DNA from: Marinobacter koreensis
Lineage (GTDB): Bacteria > Pseudomonadota > Gammaproteobacteria > Pseudomonadales > Oleiphilaceae
Length of the DNA: 64,000 nucleotides
Direction: 5' to 3'
Assembly: GCF_023156285.1 (NCBI RefSeq)
Contig: NZ_JAKZAJ010000005.1
Span: 1-64,000 of the forward strand
In this document: positions 31,078-40,944 of the stretch, piece by piece
How the letters are laid out: every line of letters starts with the position of its first letter
Position numbering within the stretch: position 1 is the stretch's first letter
Translations under genes and position numbers: made by a program
The notes under the pieces: generated by a model
Database searches by the model: none
What the model was told of the DNA's origin: nothing
The model's input: only the letters and a program-made list of their open reading frames with translations

Positions 31078-32238
31078 ATGTTCGAACTAGTCGATAATGT
31101 CCAGCAAAATGCTGTCATTAAGGTCGTTGGTGTTGGTGGAGGCGGTGGAAACGCCGTTCGTCACATGCTCAGCAGCGACATTGAAGGCGTGGAATTTATC
31201 TGCGCCAACACGGATGCCCAGGCTCTCACCGATATGGATGCTCGCCAGATCATCCAGCTGGGCGGAAATATCACCAAGGGTCTTGGCGCCGGTGCCAACC
31301 CGGAAGTGGGTCGTCAGTCGGCTCTCGAAGATCGCGACCGCATCGCCGAAGCTCTGCAGGGTGCTGACATGGTCTTCATTACCGCTGGTATGGGCGGTGG
31401 AACCGGGACCGGTGCCGCGCCTATCGTGGCCGAAGTGGCTCGGGAGCTCGGCATCCTGACGGTTGCTGTGGTCACCAAACCCTTCATGTTCGAGGGCGGC
31501 AAGCGGATGAGTGTCGCCGAGGCCGGTTTGCAGGAACTCGAGGAAAGCGTCGACTCACTGATCACCATTCCCAACGAGAAGCTGCTGGCGGTGATGGGCA
31601 AGAAAACCAGCCTGCTGGATGCTTTCGCAGCCGCCAATGACGTGCTGCTGGGTGCTGTTCAGGGCATCGCTGACCTGATTACCCGCAACGGCATGATCAA
31701 CGTCGACTTCGCCGACGTGAAAACCGTGATGTCCGAAATGGGCATGGCAATGATGGGTACGGCTCGGGCCACCGGCGAAAACCGTGCGCGCGAAGCGGCC
31801 GAAGCCGCGGTACGCAGCCCGCTGCTGGAAGACATCAATTTGCAGGGCGCCAAGGGTATCCTGGTCAATATCACGGCAGGCATGGATCTCAACCTGGGCG
31901 AGTTTTCCGAGGTTGGCGATATCGTGCGCGAATTTGCGTCCGATTCCGCGACGGTTGTCGTGGGCACTGTCATTGATCCTGAAATGACCGACGAGCTGAA
32001 GGTAACCGTTGTGGCTACCGGCCTCGGTGGTGATCGTGGTGAGAAGCCGACCAAGGTGGTGGACAACACCCGTACCCTGGATGGCAAGACCGATTACAAC
32101 CAGCTGGATCGGCCGGCAGTGCTGCGTCGTCGTGCAGTGTCGAACGGTAACGTGGCGATCGATCAGAGCAAAGAAAGCGAGGAGCAGGGCGTGGACTATC
32201 TCGATATTCCCGCATTCCTTCGTCGCCAGGCTGATTGA
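31078..32238 (+). CDS. ftsZ: Cell division GTPase FtsZ
   Basis: The tubulin homologue that forms the Z-ring. The tubulin signature GGGTGTG is at residues 106-112. The T7 loop contains [12 protein letters not shown] variable linker (about residues 320-370) leads to the conserved C-terminal peptide [13 protein letters not shown], which binds FtsA and ZipA. The 386-aa length equals E. coli (383 aa). AAGGAG lies eight to thirteen bases before the ATG. It is the last gene of the cluster. Confidence 0.99.
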   Translation: MFELVDNVQQNAVIKVVGVGGGGGNAVRHMLSSDIEGVEFICANTDAQALTDMDARQIIQLGGNITKGLGAGANPEVGRQSALEDRDRIAEALQGADMVFITAGMGGGTGTGAAPIVAEVARELGILTVAVVTKPFMFEGGKRMSVAEAGLQELEESVDSLITIPNEKLLAVMGKKTSLLDAFAAANDVLLGAVQGIADLITRNGMINVDFADVKTVMSEMGMAMMGTARATGENRAREAAEAAVRSPLLEDINLQGAKGILVNITAGMDLNLGEFSEVGDIVREFASDSATVVVGTVIDPEMTDELKVTVVATGLGGDRGEKPTKVVDNTRTLDGKTDYNQLDRPAVLRRRAVSNGNVAIDQSKESEEQGVDYLDIPAFLRRQAD

Positions 32239-32470
32239 TAATCTGTCGCACTTGAGGTTTGGCCTGAATAGCGTGGGATCCATTTCGCGATTCTGAGCGA
32301 AAAATGGAACCGCACAGGCGAAAACTGCGTGCGCTGAGTGCCGATTGTTGGCTTTGTGTAAATCCGGGGCCGGTGGGTCCTGGTTAAATGGTACTCAGTC
32401 TTATTTTCTGGTATTCTCCGGGCGGATTTTTGCCCAGAATATCGCCATTTTGTGACGGAATGATGAACCG
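32239..32470 (+). other. ftsZ-lpxC intergenic region
   Basis: A 232-bp gap with no gene. CCATTTCGC (32280-32288) and GCGAAAAATGG (32297-32307) form an imperfect stem-loop that could slow or end ftsZ transcription, but no T-run follows. TATTCT at 32412-32417 is a possible lpxC -10; its -35 (TGGTAC at 32389) is poor. lpxC may be partly read through from ftsZ. Confidence 0.35.
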
Positions 32471-33388
32471 ATGATCAGACAACGGACACTCAAAAACACC
32501 ATCCGGGCTACCGGCGTGGGCCTGCATTCGGGGGAAAAGGTGTACCTGACGCTCAAGCCGGCACCGGTTGACTCAGGCATCATCTTCCGCCGTACCGATC
32601 TGGACCCGATGGTCGAGATCCGTGCCTGTGCGGAGAATGTGGGTGAGACCATGCTGTCCACGACGCTGGTAAAAGACGGTGTCCGTGTGGCAACAGTAGA
32701 GCATCTGCTGTCGGCCATGGCTGGTCTCGGTATCGATAACTGCTTTGTGGAATTGAGCGCTTCTGAAGTGCCGATCATGGATGGCTCCGCCGGACCGTTC
32801 GTGTTCCTGCTTCAGTCCGCCGGTATTGCCGAGCAGGAAGCTGCCAAGCGCTTCATTCGCATCAAGCGTGAAGTCAGCGTGGAAGAAGGCGACAAGAAAG
32901 CGACGTTCATGCCGTTCGAAGGCTTCAAGGTCAGCTTTGGAATCGACTTCGACCATCCTGTTTTCAAGGGACGGGCGCAGACTGCCACCGTGGACTTTTC
33001 CAGCACGTCGTTCGTGAAGGAAGTGTCCCGGGCGCGCACCTTCGGCTTCATGCGCGATATCGAGAAGCTTCGGGCAATGAATCTTGCTCTGGGCGGGTCT
33101 GTCGACAATGCCATCGTGGTCGATGACTACAAGATCCTCAATGAGGACGGTCTTCGTTACGACGATGAGTTCGTCAAGCACAAGGTGCTCGACGCCATTG
33201 GCGATCTGTACCTGCTGGGCAACAGCCTGATCGGCGAATTCCACGGCGTGAAATCCGGTCACGATCTGAATAACAAGCTGCTTCGCAAACTCAGGGCAGA
33301 AGAGGATGCGTGGGAAGTAGTGACCTTCGATGATGAAGCCACAGCTCCCATCTCCTATATGAAGCCCGTCCTTGCGGCGCAGGGCTGA
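32471..33388 (+). CDS. lpxC: UDP-3-O-acyl-N-acetylglucosamine deacetylase
   Basis: The zinc enzyme for the committed step of lipid A synthesis. The three zinc ligands are visible: H78 in VEHLLSAM, H237 and D241 in HKVLD. The general acid H264 is in SGHDLNNK. The 305-aa length equals E. coli LpxC. Its position right after ftsZ is conserved in gammaproteobacteria. Confidence 0.99.
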   Translation: MIRQRTLKNTIRATGVGLHSGEKVYLTLKPAPVDSGIIFRRTDLDPMVEIRACAENVGETMLSTTLVKDGVRVATVEHLLSAMAGLGIDNCFVELSASEVPIMDGSAGPFVFLLQSAGIAEQEAAKRFIRIKREVSVEEGDKKATFMPFEGFKVSFGIDFDHPVFKGRAQTATVDFSSTSFVKEVSRARTFGFMRDIEKLRAMNLALGGSVDNAIVVDDYKILNEDGLRYDDEFVKHKVLDAIGDLYLLGNSLIGEFHGVKSGHDLNNKLLRKLRAEEDAWEVVTFDDEATAPISYMKPVLAAQG

Positions 33389-33399
33389 GGCGGGAAGCC

Positions 33400-33822
33400 T
33401 CAGTCCCTGACGTGGCTTGCGAGTTTTTCGAGAACCTCGCGTAAAGCTTTATCCTTCGTGTGCCCGGCTTCTTCCTCTAGGAGCCGGGCATTTTCTTTAC
33501 TCAAAGGCTGTTTCCTGGCCTTTCGATGCTCCAGGAACCTTGGCGGCGCAACTTTGACCTTGAGTTTCCAGACGAAACGGAACAACTCCTGGTGTCGAAC
33601 GTTTTCCATGATCTCGTGCTGACGGAAGCGGATCTGGCTCGCCCTTGAACTGTTTTCTGCCGAAAGCACCAGCTCTCCCTCCTCGCAACTCAGAAATCGG
33701 ACACCGGCTCTCAGGTCCTCCGGCAGTGCCTCCAGAATCTGGCATTCGGCACGGCGATGCAGCTCCGCCCGGGCAAACAGGGATTTGAGAGCAGGGGATC
33801 CCTCAAATTTGTCAAAGCTCAT
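33400..33822 (-). CDS. dciA: DciA-type replicative helicase loader (DUF721)
   Basis: A 140-aa protein of the DUF721/DciA family, which assists loading of DnaB in bacteria that lack DnaC/DnaI. The N-terminal KH-like half reads roughly LPEDLRAGVRFLSCEEGELVL and AENSSRASQIRFRQHEI, typical of the family. The C-terminal half is lysine-rich and probably helical or disordered. Synteny supports the call: in Pseudomonas a DUF721 gene lies antisense between lpxC and an M23 peptidase/secA, exactly as here. It converges on lpxC with 11 bases between stops. Confidence 0.82.
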   Translation of the reverse strand: MSFDKFEGSPALKSLFARAELHRRAECQILEALPEDLRAGVRFLSCEEGELVLSAENSSRASQIRFRQHEIMENVRHQELFRFVWKLKVKVAPPRFLEHRKARKQPLSKENARLLEEEAGHTKDKALREVLEKLASHVRD

Positions 33823-34078
33823 TTTTTGCTCACTTTTTGTCCGTCCTGTCGTGTTTTTGCTCGACGCTCAGGTTAACGATTGGTTACACTTCGGCACGGT
33901 TTGTGCGTAGTGCCGGTATGTCATTCGTTCTACATTGACAGTATCGTGTATGTCCAGCGGGCGCTACGATCATTTGACACGTAGCTGTTGCCAGGGATCG
34001 GCAGCCCTTCGGAGATTCCGGGTCGCAACACTACAGGATCAGGCGTGCGACTCCCCGATGAAAACATCAGAAGACACT

Positions 34079-35014
34079 ATGAACATTATCCTCGTTGGCA
34101 AGCACCACGGTAAATCCCGGGTGTTGGCCCTGAACGGTAAACTGGCAGTTGGATTGGGCGGGCTCGCGCTGGGTTTGCTGATCGCTGCCGGCTGGGGAGG
34201 GTACCAGGCCGCGGTAAGTCAGGCCGAGGCAGCCCAACCGACGCCCTCCGAGTTGGTCGAGCATTGGCAGTCGAAGCTCAGTGACCAGAAGCAGGAGCTT
34301 GCCCGGGTCCGTGAGAACGCCCAACAGCAGATTGATGCGCTGACACTCCGCCTTGGCGAAATGCAGGGGCGTCTGCTGCGCCTGGATGCCCTGGGGCAGA
34401 GGTTTGTCGAGTCCGGGCTGGTGGCCAGCGAGGAGTTCGATTTCAGTGAGCCGCCGGCGGTAGGTGGCCCGGAAAGTCCCTCGCTCAAGGATTCCTACTC
34501 TATTCCGGCGCTGACCGACATGATCGACCGGCTGGACAACCAGCTTTCCGATCGGGAGCAGCAATTGCGGTTGCTGGACAAACTGGCCTCGCGTAAGAAG
34601 ATCGAGGACGAACGGTATGTCGAGGGGCGTCCGATCACCTGGGGTTGGCTGTCATCCAACTATGGGTATCGTACCGATCCGTTTAACGGCAAGCGTGCCT
34701 GGCACGATGGTGTGGATCTGGCCGGCAAGGAAGGCAGTGACATTATCGCAGTCGCCGCTGGTGTCGTGACCTGGGCGGGTGACCGTTATGGTTACGGCAA
34801 TCTGGTGGAAATCGACCACGGCGATGGCCTGACCACACGTTATGGGCATTGCAAGGAAGTGGAGGTCAAGGTCGGTGATGTTGTCCAGAAAGGGCAGGTT
34901 ATCGGTCTGATGGGCAGCACCGGCCGGTCGACAGGCCCCCATGTGCATTTTGAAGTGCGGAAAAACGGTCGTTCCACCGATCCGAGCAAGTATATCGCCC
35001 GGGCCGATCACTGA
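34079..35014 (+). CDS. M23-family peptidoglycan endopeptidase
   Basis: A membrane-anchored zinc metallopeptidase likely to cut peptidoglycan cross-links. An N-terminal helix (about residues 22-40) anchors it; a coiled coil (about residues 55-120) and a second short one (about 150-180) follow. The LytM/M23 domain has its ligands in WHDGVDLAG (HxxxD) and HVHFEV (HxH), with a further His in RYGHCKE, so it looks catalytically competent. I chose the ATG at 34079 (311 aa, MNIILVGKHH); ATGs at 34058 and 33950 are possible. It sits between dciA and secA, as in Pseudomonas, where its role is undefined. Confidence 0.9.
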   Translation: MNIILVGKHHGKSRVLALNGKLAVGLGGLALGLLIAAGWGGYQAAVSQAEAAQPTPSELVEHWQSKLSDQKQELARVRENAQQQIDALTLRLGEMQGRLLRLDALGQRFVESGLVASEEFDFSEPPAVGGPESPSLKDSYSIPALTDMIDRLDNQLSDREQQLRLLDKLASRKKIEDERYVEGRPITWGWLSSNYGYRTDPFNGKRAWHDGVDLAGKEGSDIIAVAAGVVTWAGDRYGYGNLVEIDHGDGLTTRYGHCKEVEVKVGDVVQKGQVIGLMGSTGRSTGPHVHFEVRKNGRSTDPSKYIARADH

Positions 35015-35023
35015 TCGGCCCGG
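34999..35023. repeat. 25-bp palindrome spanning a stop codon
   Basis: Two 12-bp arms (CCGGGCCGATCA and TGATCGGCCCGG) flank a single central C. The right arm contains the TGA stop of the M23 peptidase gene. No T-run follows, so it is not a standard terminator. Confidence 0.7.
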
Positions 35024-35131
35024 CTCCTTCGCCCTCCCGACATTCGCGCGGCACAGGGCAGTTTTGGCCCGTAGATGGGCAAGTCGTTGGCATTCCATGA
35101 GTTATAACATCGCACTTGAGATGTGCGCCTT

Positions 35132-35159
35132 TTGTCCTGTCGGAAAATAAGGTTAGAAT
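35132..35159 (+). promoter_or_regulatory. Probable secA promoter
   Basis: TTGTCC (35132-35137), a 16-bp spacer and TAGAAT (35154-35159) fit a sigma-70 promoter 38 bases before secA. A 5-bp stem, CGCAC/GTGCG (35111-35115 with 35123-35127), lies just upstream of it. No secM-like arrest peptide is seen before secA. Confidence 0.55.
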
Positions 35160-35196
35160 GCCGGCTTCCTTCGTTTAATTAAAGAAGCAGTGGTCT

Positions 35197-37938
35197 ATGT
35201 TCACAAAGCTTGCAACCAAGATGTTCGGCAGTAAAAATTCCCGTGAAATCAAGAGGATGCGAAAGTCCGTCGCGCGCATCAATGAACTTGAAGAGCAGTT
35301 CGGGAATTTCTCCGATACAGAGTTGCAAGGAAAGACCGCTGAGTTTCAGCGTCGAATTGCCGACGGTGAGAACCTGGATGCCATCCTGCCCGAGGCATTC
35401 GCCACAGTCCGGGAAGCCAGTCGCCGGGTCATGGGCATGCGGCATTACGATGTCCAGTTAATCGGTGGTATCACCCTGCATGAAGGGCGTATCGCCGAGA
35501 TGAAGACCGGGGAAGGTAAGACCCTGGTGGCGACCGCTTCGGTTTACCTCAACGCATTGGCGGGGAAAGGCGTCCATGTGGTGACCGTAAACGACTACCT
35601 GGCACGCCGTGACGCGGAATGGATGGGCAAACTCTACCGCTTCCTGGGACTCCAGGTGGGTGTGGTGGTCGCCGGGCAGTCGCCCGAAGAGAAACGAGCG
35701 GCCTACCAGGCGGATATCACCTACGGTACCAACAACGAATTCGGTTTTGACTACCTTCGCGACAACATGGCGTTCAGCACCGACGACAAGGTGCAGCGCG
35801 GTCTGAACTACGCGATCGTGGATGAGGTAGATTCCATCCTGATTGACGAGGCCCGGACTCCGCTGATCATTTCCGGTGCGGCCGAGGACAGCTCCAAACT
35901 TTACCAGGCGATCAATGCCCTGGTGCCGAATCTGAACAAGGGCGAGGCTCCGGAGGACGGTGAGCCCACAGGCGACTTCACCATCGATGAGAAAACCCGC
36001 CAGGTAGAGCTGACAGAGGCGGGACACGAGAAGGTGGAAGAACTGTTGCTCAGCCGAGGTCTGCTGAATGAGGGCGAGAGCCTTTATTCCGCGTCCAATC
36101 TCAGCCTTCTGCATCACGTCCACTCCGCGCTCCGTGCTCACCACCTGTTCCAGAAAGATGTGGATTACATCGTCCAGGGTGATCAGGTGGTCATTGTTGA
36201 CGAACACACCGGCCGGACCATGCCGGGTCGTCGTTGGAGCGAAGGCCTTCACCAGGCCATCGAGGCCAAAGAGGGTGTGAAGATCCAGGCCGAAAGCCAG
36301 ACACTGGCTTCCACCACCTTCCAGAACTATTTCCGTCTTTACGACAAGCTGGCGGGCATGACCGGTACCGCGGATACCGAGGCGTTCGAATTCCGGGAAA
36401 TCTACGGACTGGACGTGGTGGTGATTCCGCCCAACAAGCCGATCCAGCGGATTGATTACAACGACCTGGTCTACCTGACCCAGGAAGAAAAATTCCACGC
36501 CATTATTGATGAAATCAAGGATGTGACGGCGGAAGGTCGCCCGATCCTCGTGGGCACAGCCTCGATCGAAGCGTCCGAGCTTTTGTCCATGCTCCTGAAA
36601 AAGGCGCGGATTGATCACAAGATCCTGAACGCCAAGCAGCACGAATCGGAAGCTCTGATTGTTGCCCAGGCGGGCCGGCCGGGAGCGGTCACCATTGCCA
36701 CCAACATGGCGGGACGTGGTACCGATATCGTCCTTGGCGGTAACTGGGAGTTCGAAGCCGCAGCGATGGAGAATCCCTCCGACGAGGACGTTGCACGACT
36801 GAAGGCGGAATGGACCGAGCGTCATAATCAGGTCCTCGAAGCGGGCGGCCTGCATATCGTCGGCACCGAGCGCCATGAATCCCGCCGGATCGATAACCAG
36901 CTGCGTGGCCGCGCCGGTCGTCAGGGGGATCCGGGTTCTTCACGCTTCTTCCTCTCGCTGGAAGACAACCTCATGCGGATTTTTGCCCCGGACCGGGTGA
37001 AGAGCCTCATGCAGGCCATGGGCATGAAGAAGGGCGAAGCCATCGAGCACCGGATGGTGACCAATGCCATCGAAAAGTCGCAGCGTAAGGTCGAGGGTCG
37101 CAACTTCGACATGCGTAAGACCCTGCTCGAGTACGATGACGTAGCTAACGACCAGCGTACCGTGATCTACGATCAGCGTAACGAAGTCATGTCGTCTGAC
37201 GACATTTCCGATATGGTCAAAACCATTCGTGAAGATGTGGTCAATGAGGTGATCAGCGAGTACATCCCGCCCCAGAGCATGCCCGAGCAGTGGGACGTAT
37301 CCGGCCTGGAAGCCCAGCTGCAGTCCGAAATGGCGATCGACCTGCCGATTCAGCAATGGCTTTCCGAAGACAGCAAGCTCTACGAAGAAAGCCTGCGGGA
37401 GAAGATTCTGGCCGAGGTGGTGGCCGCCTACGACGCCAAGGAGGAGATTGCCGGGCCGGAGGCAATGCGCAAGTTCGAGAAGCAGGTCTTCCTGCAGGTT
37501 CTCGACACACTCTGGAAAGAGCATCTCTCCAATATGGATCACCTGCGTCGCGGGATCCATCTTCGTGGCTACGCCCAGAAGAACCCCAAGCAGGAATACA
37601 AGCGCGAGGCCTTCAACCTGTTTGAGGACATGCTTGAGACCATGAAGCGGGATGTGACCCGTATCCTCTGTCACGTCCGGGTTCAGACTCCGGAAGAGAT
37701 GGAAGAGGTCGAGCGTCGTCGGAAAGAGGAACTTGAGAGAGAGCTTGCGCGCGCCCGTCTGCGCCATGATGAAACCAGCGCCACGGCGGAAAGCGAGAAC
37801 GAGCTGGCCGGTGAGGGGCGTGAGCAGGGCGCCACTCCGGAGACCTTCGTTCGCCAGGAGCGCAAGGTCGGACGCAATGAACCCTGTCCCTGCGGGTCCG
37901 GCAAGAAGTACAAGCAGTGCTGCGGCAAGGTTAGCTGA
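35197..37938 (+). CDS. secA: Preprotein translocase ATPase SecA
   Basis: The motor that drives unfolded proteins through SecYEG. The Walker A motif is MKTGEGKT at residues 102-109, and the DEAD-like box reads [14 protein letters not shown]. The preprotein-binding and helical scaffold domains follow. The zinc-binding C-terminus ([14 protein letters not shown]) that contacts SecB and lipids is intact. The 913-aa length is close to E. coli (901 aa). Confidence 0.99.
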   Translation: MFTKLATKMFGSKNSREIKRMRKSVARINELEEQFGNFSDTELQGKTAEFQRRIADGENLDAILPEAFATVREASRRVMGMRHYDVQLIGGITLHEGRIAEMKTGEGKTLVATASVYLNALAGKGVHVVTVNDYLARRDAEWMGKLYRFLGLQVGVVVAGQSPEEKRAAYQADITYGTNNEFGFDYLRDNMAFSTDDKVQRGLNYAIVDEVDSILIDEARTPLIISGAAEDSSKLYQAINALVPNLNKGEAPEDGEPTGDFTIDEKTRQVELTEAGHEKVEELLLSRGLLNEGESLYSASNLSLLHHVHSALRAHHLFQKDVDYIVQGDQVVIVDEHTGRTMPGRRWSEGLHQAIEAKEGVKIQAESQTLASTTFQNYFRLYDKLAGMTGTADTEAFEFREIYGLDVVVIPPNKPIQRIDYNDLVYLTQEEKFHAIIDEIKDVTAEGRPILVGTASIEASELLSMLLKKARIDHKILNAKQHESEALIVAQAGRPGAVTIATNMAGRGTDIVLGGNWEFEAAAMENPSDEDVARLKAEWTERHNQVLEAGGLHIVGTERHESRRIDNQLRGRAGRQGDPGSSRFFLSLEDNLMRIFAPDRVKSLMQAMGMKKGEAIEHRMVTNAIEKSQRKVEGRNFDMRKTLLEYDDVANDQRTVIYDQRNEVMSSDDISDMVKTIREDVVNEVISEYIPPQSMPEQWDVSGLEAQLQSEMAIDLPIQQWLSEDSKLYEESLREKILAEVVAAYDAKEEIAGPEAMRKFEKQVFLQVLDTLWKEHLSNMDHLRRGIHLRGYAQKNPKQEYKREAFNLFEDMLETMKRDVTRILCHVRVQTPEEMEEVERRRKEELERELARARLRHDETSATAESENELAGEGREQGATPETFVRQERKVGRNEPCPCGSGKKYKQCCGKVS

Positions 37939-37968
37939 CGCCAAGGCACGATCAGACAGCTGCATTGG

Positions 37969-38003
37969 CCCGCAACCCGGTTTCAACCGGGCTGCGGGTT
38001 TTT
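37969..38003 (+). terminator. Terminator after secA
   Basis: CCCGCA and CCCGGT (37969-37981) pair with ACCGGG and TGCGGG (37986-37998) with one internal mismatch and a 4-nt loop, followed by five T. Confidence 0.88.
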
Positions 38004-38048
38004 GCGTTATAAACGTTTTGTATCCGTATTCAGAGAAGGAGATGCGCC

Positions 38049-39266
38049 ATGGCGGTAGGTCCAGGTACCCTGCCTGAGTTTTTCCCGGTTGCGGGAGTCC
38101 GGTTGGGCATTGCCAGCGCCGGTATCAAAAAGCCGGGCCGAAAGGATCTGGTGGTGTTCGAGCTCGCTCCTGGAAGCCGGGTGGCCGGAATTTTTACCCG
38201 TAACCAGTTCTGTGCGGCACCGGTGACCCTCAGCCGTCGTCATCTGTCTCTGGTCTCGCCCCGCTACCTGCTGATCAATACCGGCAATGCCAACGCCGGA
38301 ACCGGCGCGCAGGGCATGGAAGACGCGATTGCCTGCTGTCAGGCCCTGGCCGATCAGGCCGGCATCAGCCCGGAGGAGGTCCTGCCGTTCTCCACCGGCG
38401 TGATTGGTGAACCCCTGCCCGTTACAAAAATCGTCAATGCTCTGCCGCAGGCGATGGAGGGTGTGTCGGAGGATCGCTGGGCGGAAGCGGCCAGCGGCAT
38501 CATGACAACCGATACCCGTCCGAAAGGGGCAACTCGCCAGGTGGAGGTGAACGGGCACACGGTCACGATCTCCGGAATCAGTAAAGGCGCGGGGATGATT
38601 CGTCCGAACATGGCGACCATGCTGGGTTTCATCGCCACAGATGCGCTCATCGCGCCGGATCTCCTGCAGTCCCTGGCTTCTGGCCTTGGCGAGAAATCCT
38701 TCAACCGGATCACGATTGATGGCGATACATCCACCAACGATGCCTGTATGTTGATGGCGTCCGGCCAGTATGGCGGCCCGGAAATAACCGCTGACTGCGC
38801 GGATCTGCCAGCATTGCGGGATGCGCTGGAGCAGGTTTATCTGGAACTGGCTCATGCGATTGTGCGCGATGGCGAGGGTGCCACCAAGTTCGTGACCATT
38901 GATGTGAGCGGTGCGGCCAGTCAGCAGGAGGCGCTGGATGTGGCCTACACGGTTGCCCATTCGCCACTGGTGAAAACGGCCCTTTATGCCTCTGATCCGA
39001 ACTGGGGCCGGATTCTGGCAGCCGTGGGACGAGCCGGGGTTTCCGGTCTGGATCTCAACGCTCTGGAAATCTATCTGGGCGACGTTTGTCTGGTGCGACA
39101 TGGCGGCCGGGCCGACGACTATTCCGAGGAGCGGGGGCAGGCGGTGATGGATCGCGAAGAAATTACCATTGCCATCGATCTCAAGCGGGGCGAGGTCCGT
39201 GAAACGGTGTGGACCTGCGATTTTTCCCATGATTACGTCACCATCAATGCGGAATACCGGACCTGA
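38049..39266 (+). CDS. argJ: Bifunctional ornithine acetyltransferase / N-acetylglutamate synthase
   Basis: ArgJ recycles the acetyl group from N-acetylornithine to glutamate in arginine synthesis, and in bifunctional forms also makes N-acetylglutamate from acetyl-CoA. The protein self-cleaves before a threonine; the site is NMATMLG with nucleophile Thr190. The N-terminal GTRNQF-type stretch appears as GIFTRNQFCAAPV, and the C-terminal ADDYSEERGQ is conserved. AAGGAGATG precedes the ATG at 38049. The 405-aa length is typical. A terminator separates it from secA, and the next gene starts after one base. Confidence 0.97.
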   Translation: MAVGPGTLPEFFPVAGVRLGIASAGIKKPGRKDLVVFELAPGSRVAGIFTRNQFCAAPVTLSRRHLSLVSPRYLLINTGNANAGTGAQGMEDAIACCQALADQAGISPEEVLPFSTGVIGEPLPVTKIVNALPQAMEGVSEDRWAEAASGIMTTDTRPKGATRQVEVNGHTVTISGISKGAGMIRPNMATMLGFIATDALIAPDLLQSLASGLGEKSFNRITIDGDTSTNDACMLMASGQYGGPEITADCADLPALRDALEQVYLELAHAIVRDGEGATKFVTIDVSGAASQQEALDVAYTVAHSPLVKTALYASDPNWGRILAAVGRAGVSGLDLNALEIYLGDVCLVRHGGRADDYSEERGQAVMDREEITIAIDLKRGEVRETVWTCDFSHDYVTINAEYRT

Positions 39267-39267
39267 C

Positions 39268-40251
39268 ATGACGAAAGCCAGTTCGTCCGGGCGCGAGGTC
39301 CATGTGGCGGTTGCCGTTATCGAGCGGCGTGGTCGAATACTGATTGCGCGCCGACCGGATCACGCCCACCAGGGCGGTCTGCTGGAGTTTCCCGGGGGGA
39401 AGGTCGAGCCAGGAGAGACGGTTCAGACGGCCCTGATCCGGGAAATCGCAGAGGAAACGGGCCTGAAGGTCCCGGAAGACTCCCTGACACCGGTCATCGG
39501 GATCCGTCACAACTATGGTGACAAGCGGGTCTTTCTGGACGTGTGGCACACCCGGGATGCCATTGGCGAGGCCGAGGGCCGGGAAGGCCAGCCTGTTGAC
39601 TGGCTCACTCCCGCGGAACTACGGGATGATCAGTTCCCGGCTGCCAATCGGCCCATTATCCGGGCCCTGCGCCTCCCGCCTTTTCTGGCGATCAGTGGCC
39701 CATTCACTGATCCGGGCAACGGGTTGGAGATACTTGAAAACAGTCTGGATAGGTTCAACCCCGGTGGGCCGGCCATGGTGGTGCTGCGTGCGCCCGGTTT
39801 GAGCGAGCATGCCTACCTTGCGTTTGCCGAGCAGGCCGTCGGACGTTGTCGTGAACTCGGACACCTGCCACTGCTTCATGGCCCATCCGGACGTTATACC
39901 CGAATGCCGTCGGCGGCCGGAATTCACCTTCCCTGGCGGGAGGCTGAGACCCTCGAGTCGCGCCCGGTGCCGGTCTCTGTCTGGTTCGGCGTTTCCTGCC
40001 ACGACGAAGCGCAGCTGGCTCATGCCGCAGCCCTCGGCGCGGATTTCGCCACCCTTGGCCCGGTCTTGCCGACAGACAGTCATCCTGGCCGGCCGGCCCT
40101 TGGCTGGCCCCGGTTCCAGTCACTGGTTGCCAGTGCCACGCTGCCGGTCTACGGACTCGGAGGCCTCGGGCCGGAAGATGTGCTCCGGGCCCGAGAGCTT
40201 GGCGGTCAGGGTGTCGCCGGGATCCGGTACTGGTGGCGTGAATCCGATTGA
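39268..40251 (+). CDS. Nudix hydrolase (MutT-like) fused to a ThiE/TenI-like domain
   Basis: Residues 1 to about 135 form a Nudix domain with the full catalytic box GGKVEPGETVQTALI plus REIAEETGL (GX5EX7REUXEEXGU), as in MutT, which clears oxidised dGTP. The C-terminal half (about residues 145-327) resembles thiamine-phosphate synthase: LPLLHGPSG, GIHLP, GADFATLGPVLPT and VYGLGGLGPED. This fusion is known from Pseudomonas and relatives; what the ThiE-like part does is unclear. The ATG at 39268 lies one base after the argJ stop. It is probably co-transcribed with argJ. Confidence 0.92.
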   Translation: MTKASSSGREVHVAVAVIERRGRILIARRPDHAHQGGLLEFPGGKVEPGETVQTALIREIAEETGLKVPEDSLTPVIGIRHNYGDKRVFLDVWHTRDAIGEAEGREGQPVDWLTPAELRDDQFPAANRPIIRALRLPPFLAISGPFTDPGNGLEILENSLDRFNPGGPAMVVLRAPGLSEHAYLAFAEQAVGRCRELGHLPLLHGPSGRYTRMPSAAGIHLPWREAETLESRPVPVSVWFGVSCHDEAQLAHAAALGADFATLGPVLPTDSHPGRPALGWPRFQSLVASATLPVYGLGGLGPEDVLRARELGGQGVAGIRYWWRESD

Positions 40252-40330
40252 TATCAAGGCCTGAACCCCGAGTTCCGTTACACTGGACATCACTGTCCTG
40301 TCATTTCCTGAATGCCAATCTGGAGGCACC

Positions 40331-40810
40331 ATGAGTCAACTGACCCATCTCGACGACAAGGGCGAAGCCCGAATGGTGGATGTCACCGATAAGGCTGTTA
40401 CGGAGCGGGAAGCCCGGGCTGAAGCCACGATTCGTATGGCGCCGGAAACCCTGAGGATGATTATCGAAGGCGAGCACCCCAAGGGTGATGTCTTTGCAAC
40501 GGCCCGGATCGCCGGCATCATGGCTGCGAAAAAGACCCACGAGCTGATTCCCCTCTGCCACAGCCTGAACCTCACGTCCGTGAAAGTCGAACTGGCGCCT
40601 GGCGATGACGGCGCGTCGGTACATATCCTGACCCGCTGCAAACTCTCCGGACAGACGGGGGTGGAGATGGAGGCGTTGACTGCGGCCAGCGTCGCGGCCC
40701 TGACGCTCTACGATATGTGCAAGGCGGTCGACCGCGGCATGACGGTGGACGGTGTGCGTTTGCTGGAGAAAAAAGGGGGGCGTAGCGGACATTGGGTCGT
40801 CAGTCCGTGA
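40331..40810 (+). CDS. moaC: Cyclic pyranopterin monophosphate synthase MoaC
   Basis: Completes the first step of molybdenum cofactor synthesis, turning the MoaA product into cyclic pyranopterin monophosphate. The family signature [13 protein letters not shown] and the following [23 protein letters not shown] are intact. The 159-aa length equals E. coli MoaC (161 aa). GGAGG precedes the ATG. No other cofactor gene lies in the window, so moaC is separated from moaA and the rest. Confidence 0.97.
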   Translation: MSQLTHLDDKGEARMVDVTDKAVTEREARAEATIRMAPETLRMIIEGEHPKGDVFATARIAGIMAAKKTHELIPLCHSLNLTSVKVELAPGDDGASVHILTRCKLSGQTGVEMEALTAASVAALTLYDMCKAVDRGMTVDGVRLLEKKGGRSGHWVVSP

Positions 40811-40881
40811 TCCGGGATTCCCGATCCCGCGTACCAAGCCCTGCATTGATCGGCGCCGCGGAACTCTACTGGCCGGGACTA

Positions 40882-40909
40882 CGCCAAATTGGCGGCTCCG
40901 TGGTAGAAT
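40882..40909 (+). promoter_or_regulatory. Probable ribA promoter with palindrome
   Basis: TGGTAGAAT at 40901-40909 is an extended -10, 35 bases before the ribA start. A perfect palindrome, CGCCAA-A-TTGGCG (40882-40894), covers the -35 to spacer region. No FMN riboswitch is visible. Confidence 0.4.
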
Positions 40910-40944
40910 GCGCGCCCCGATTGACTGAACCACGAGGATAGACT

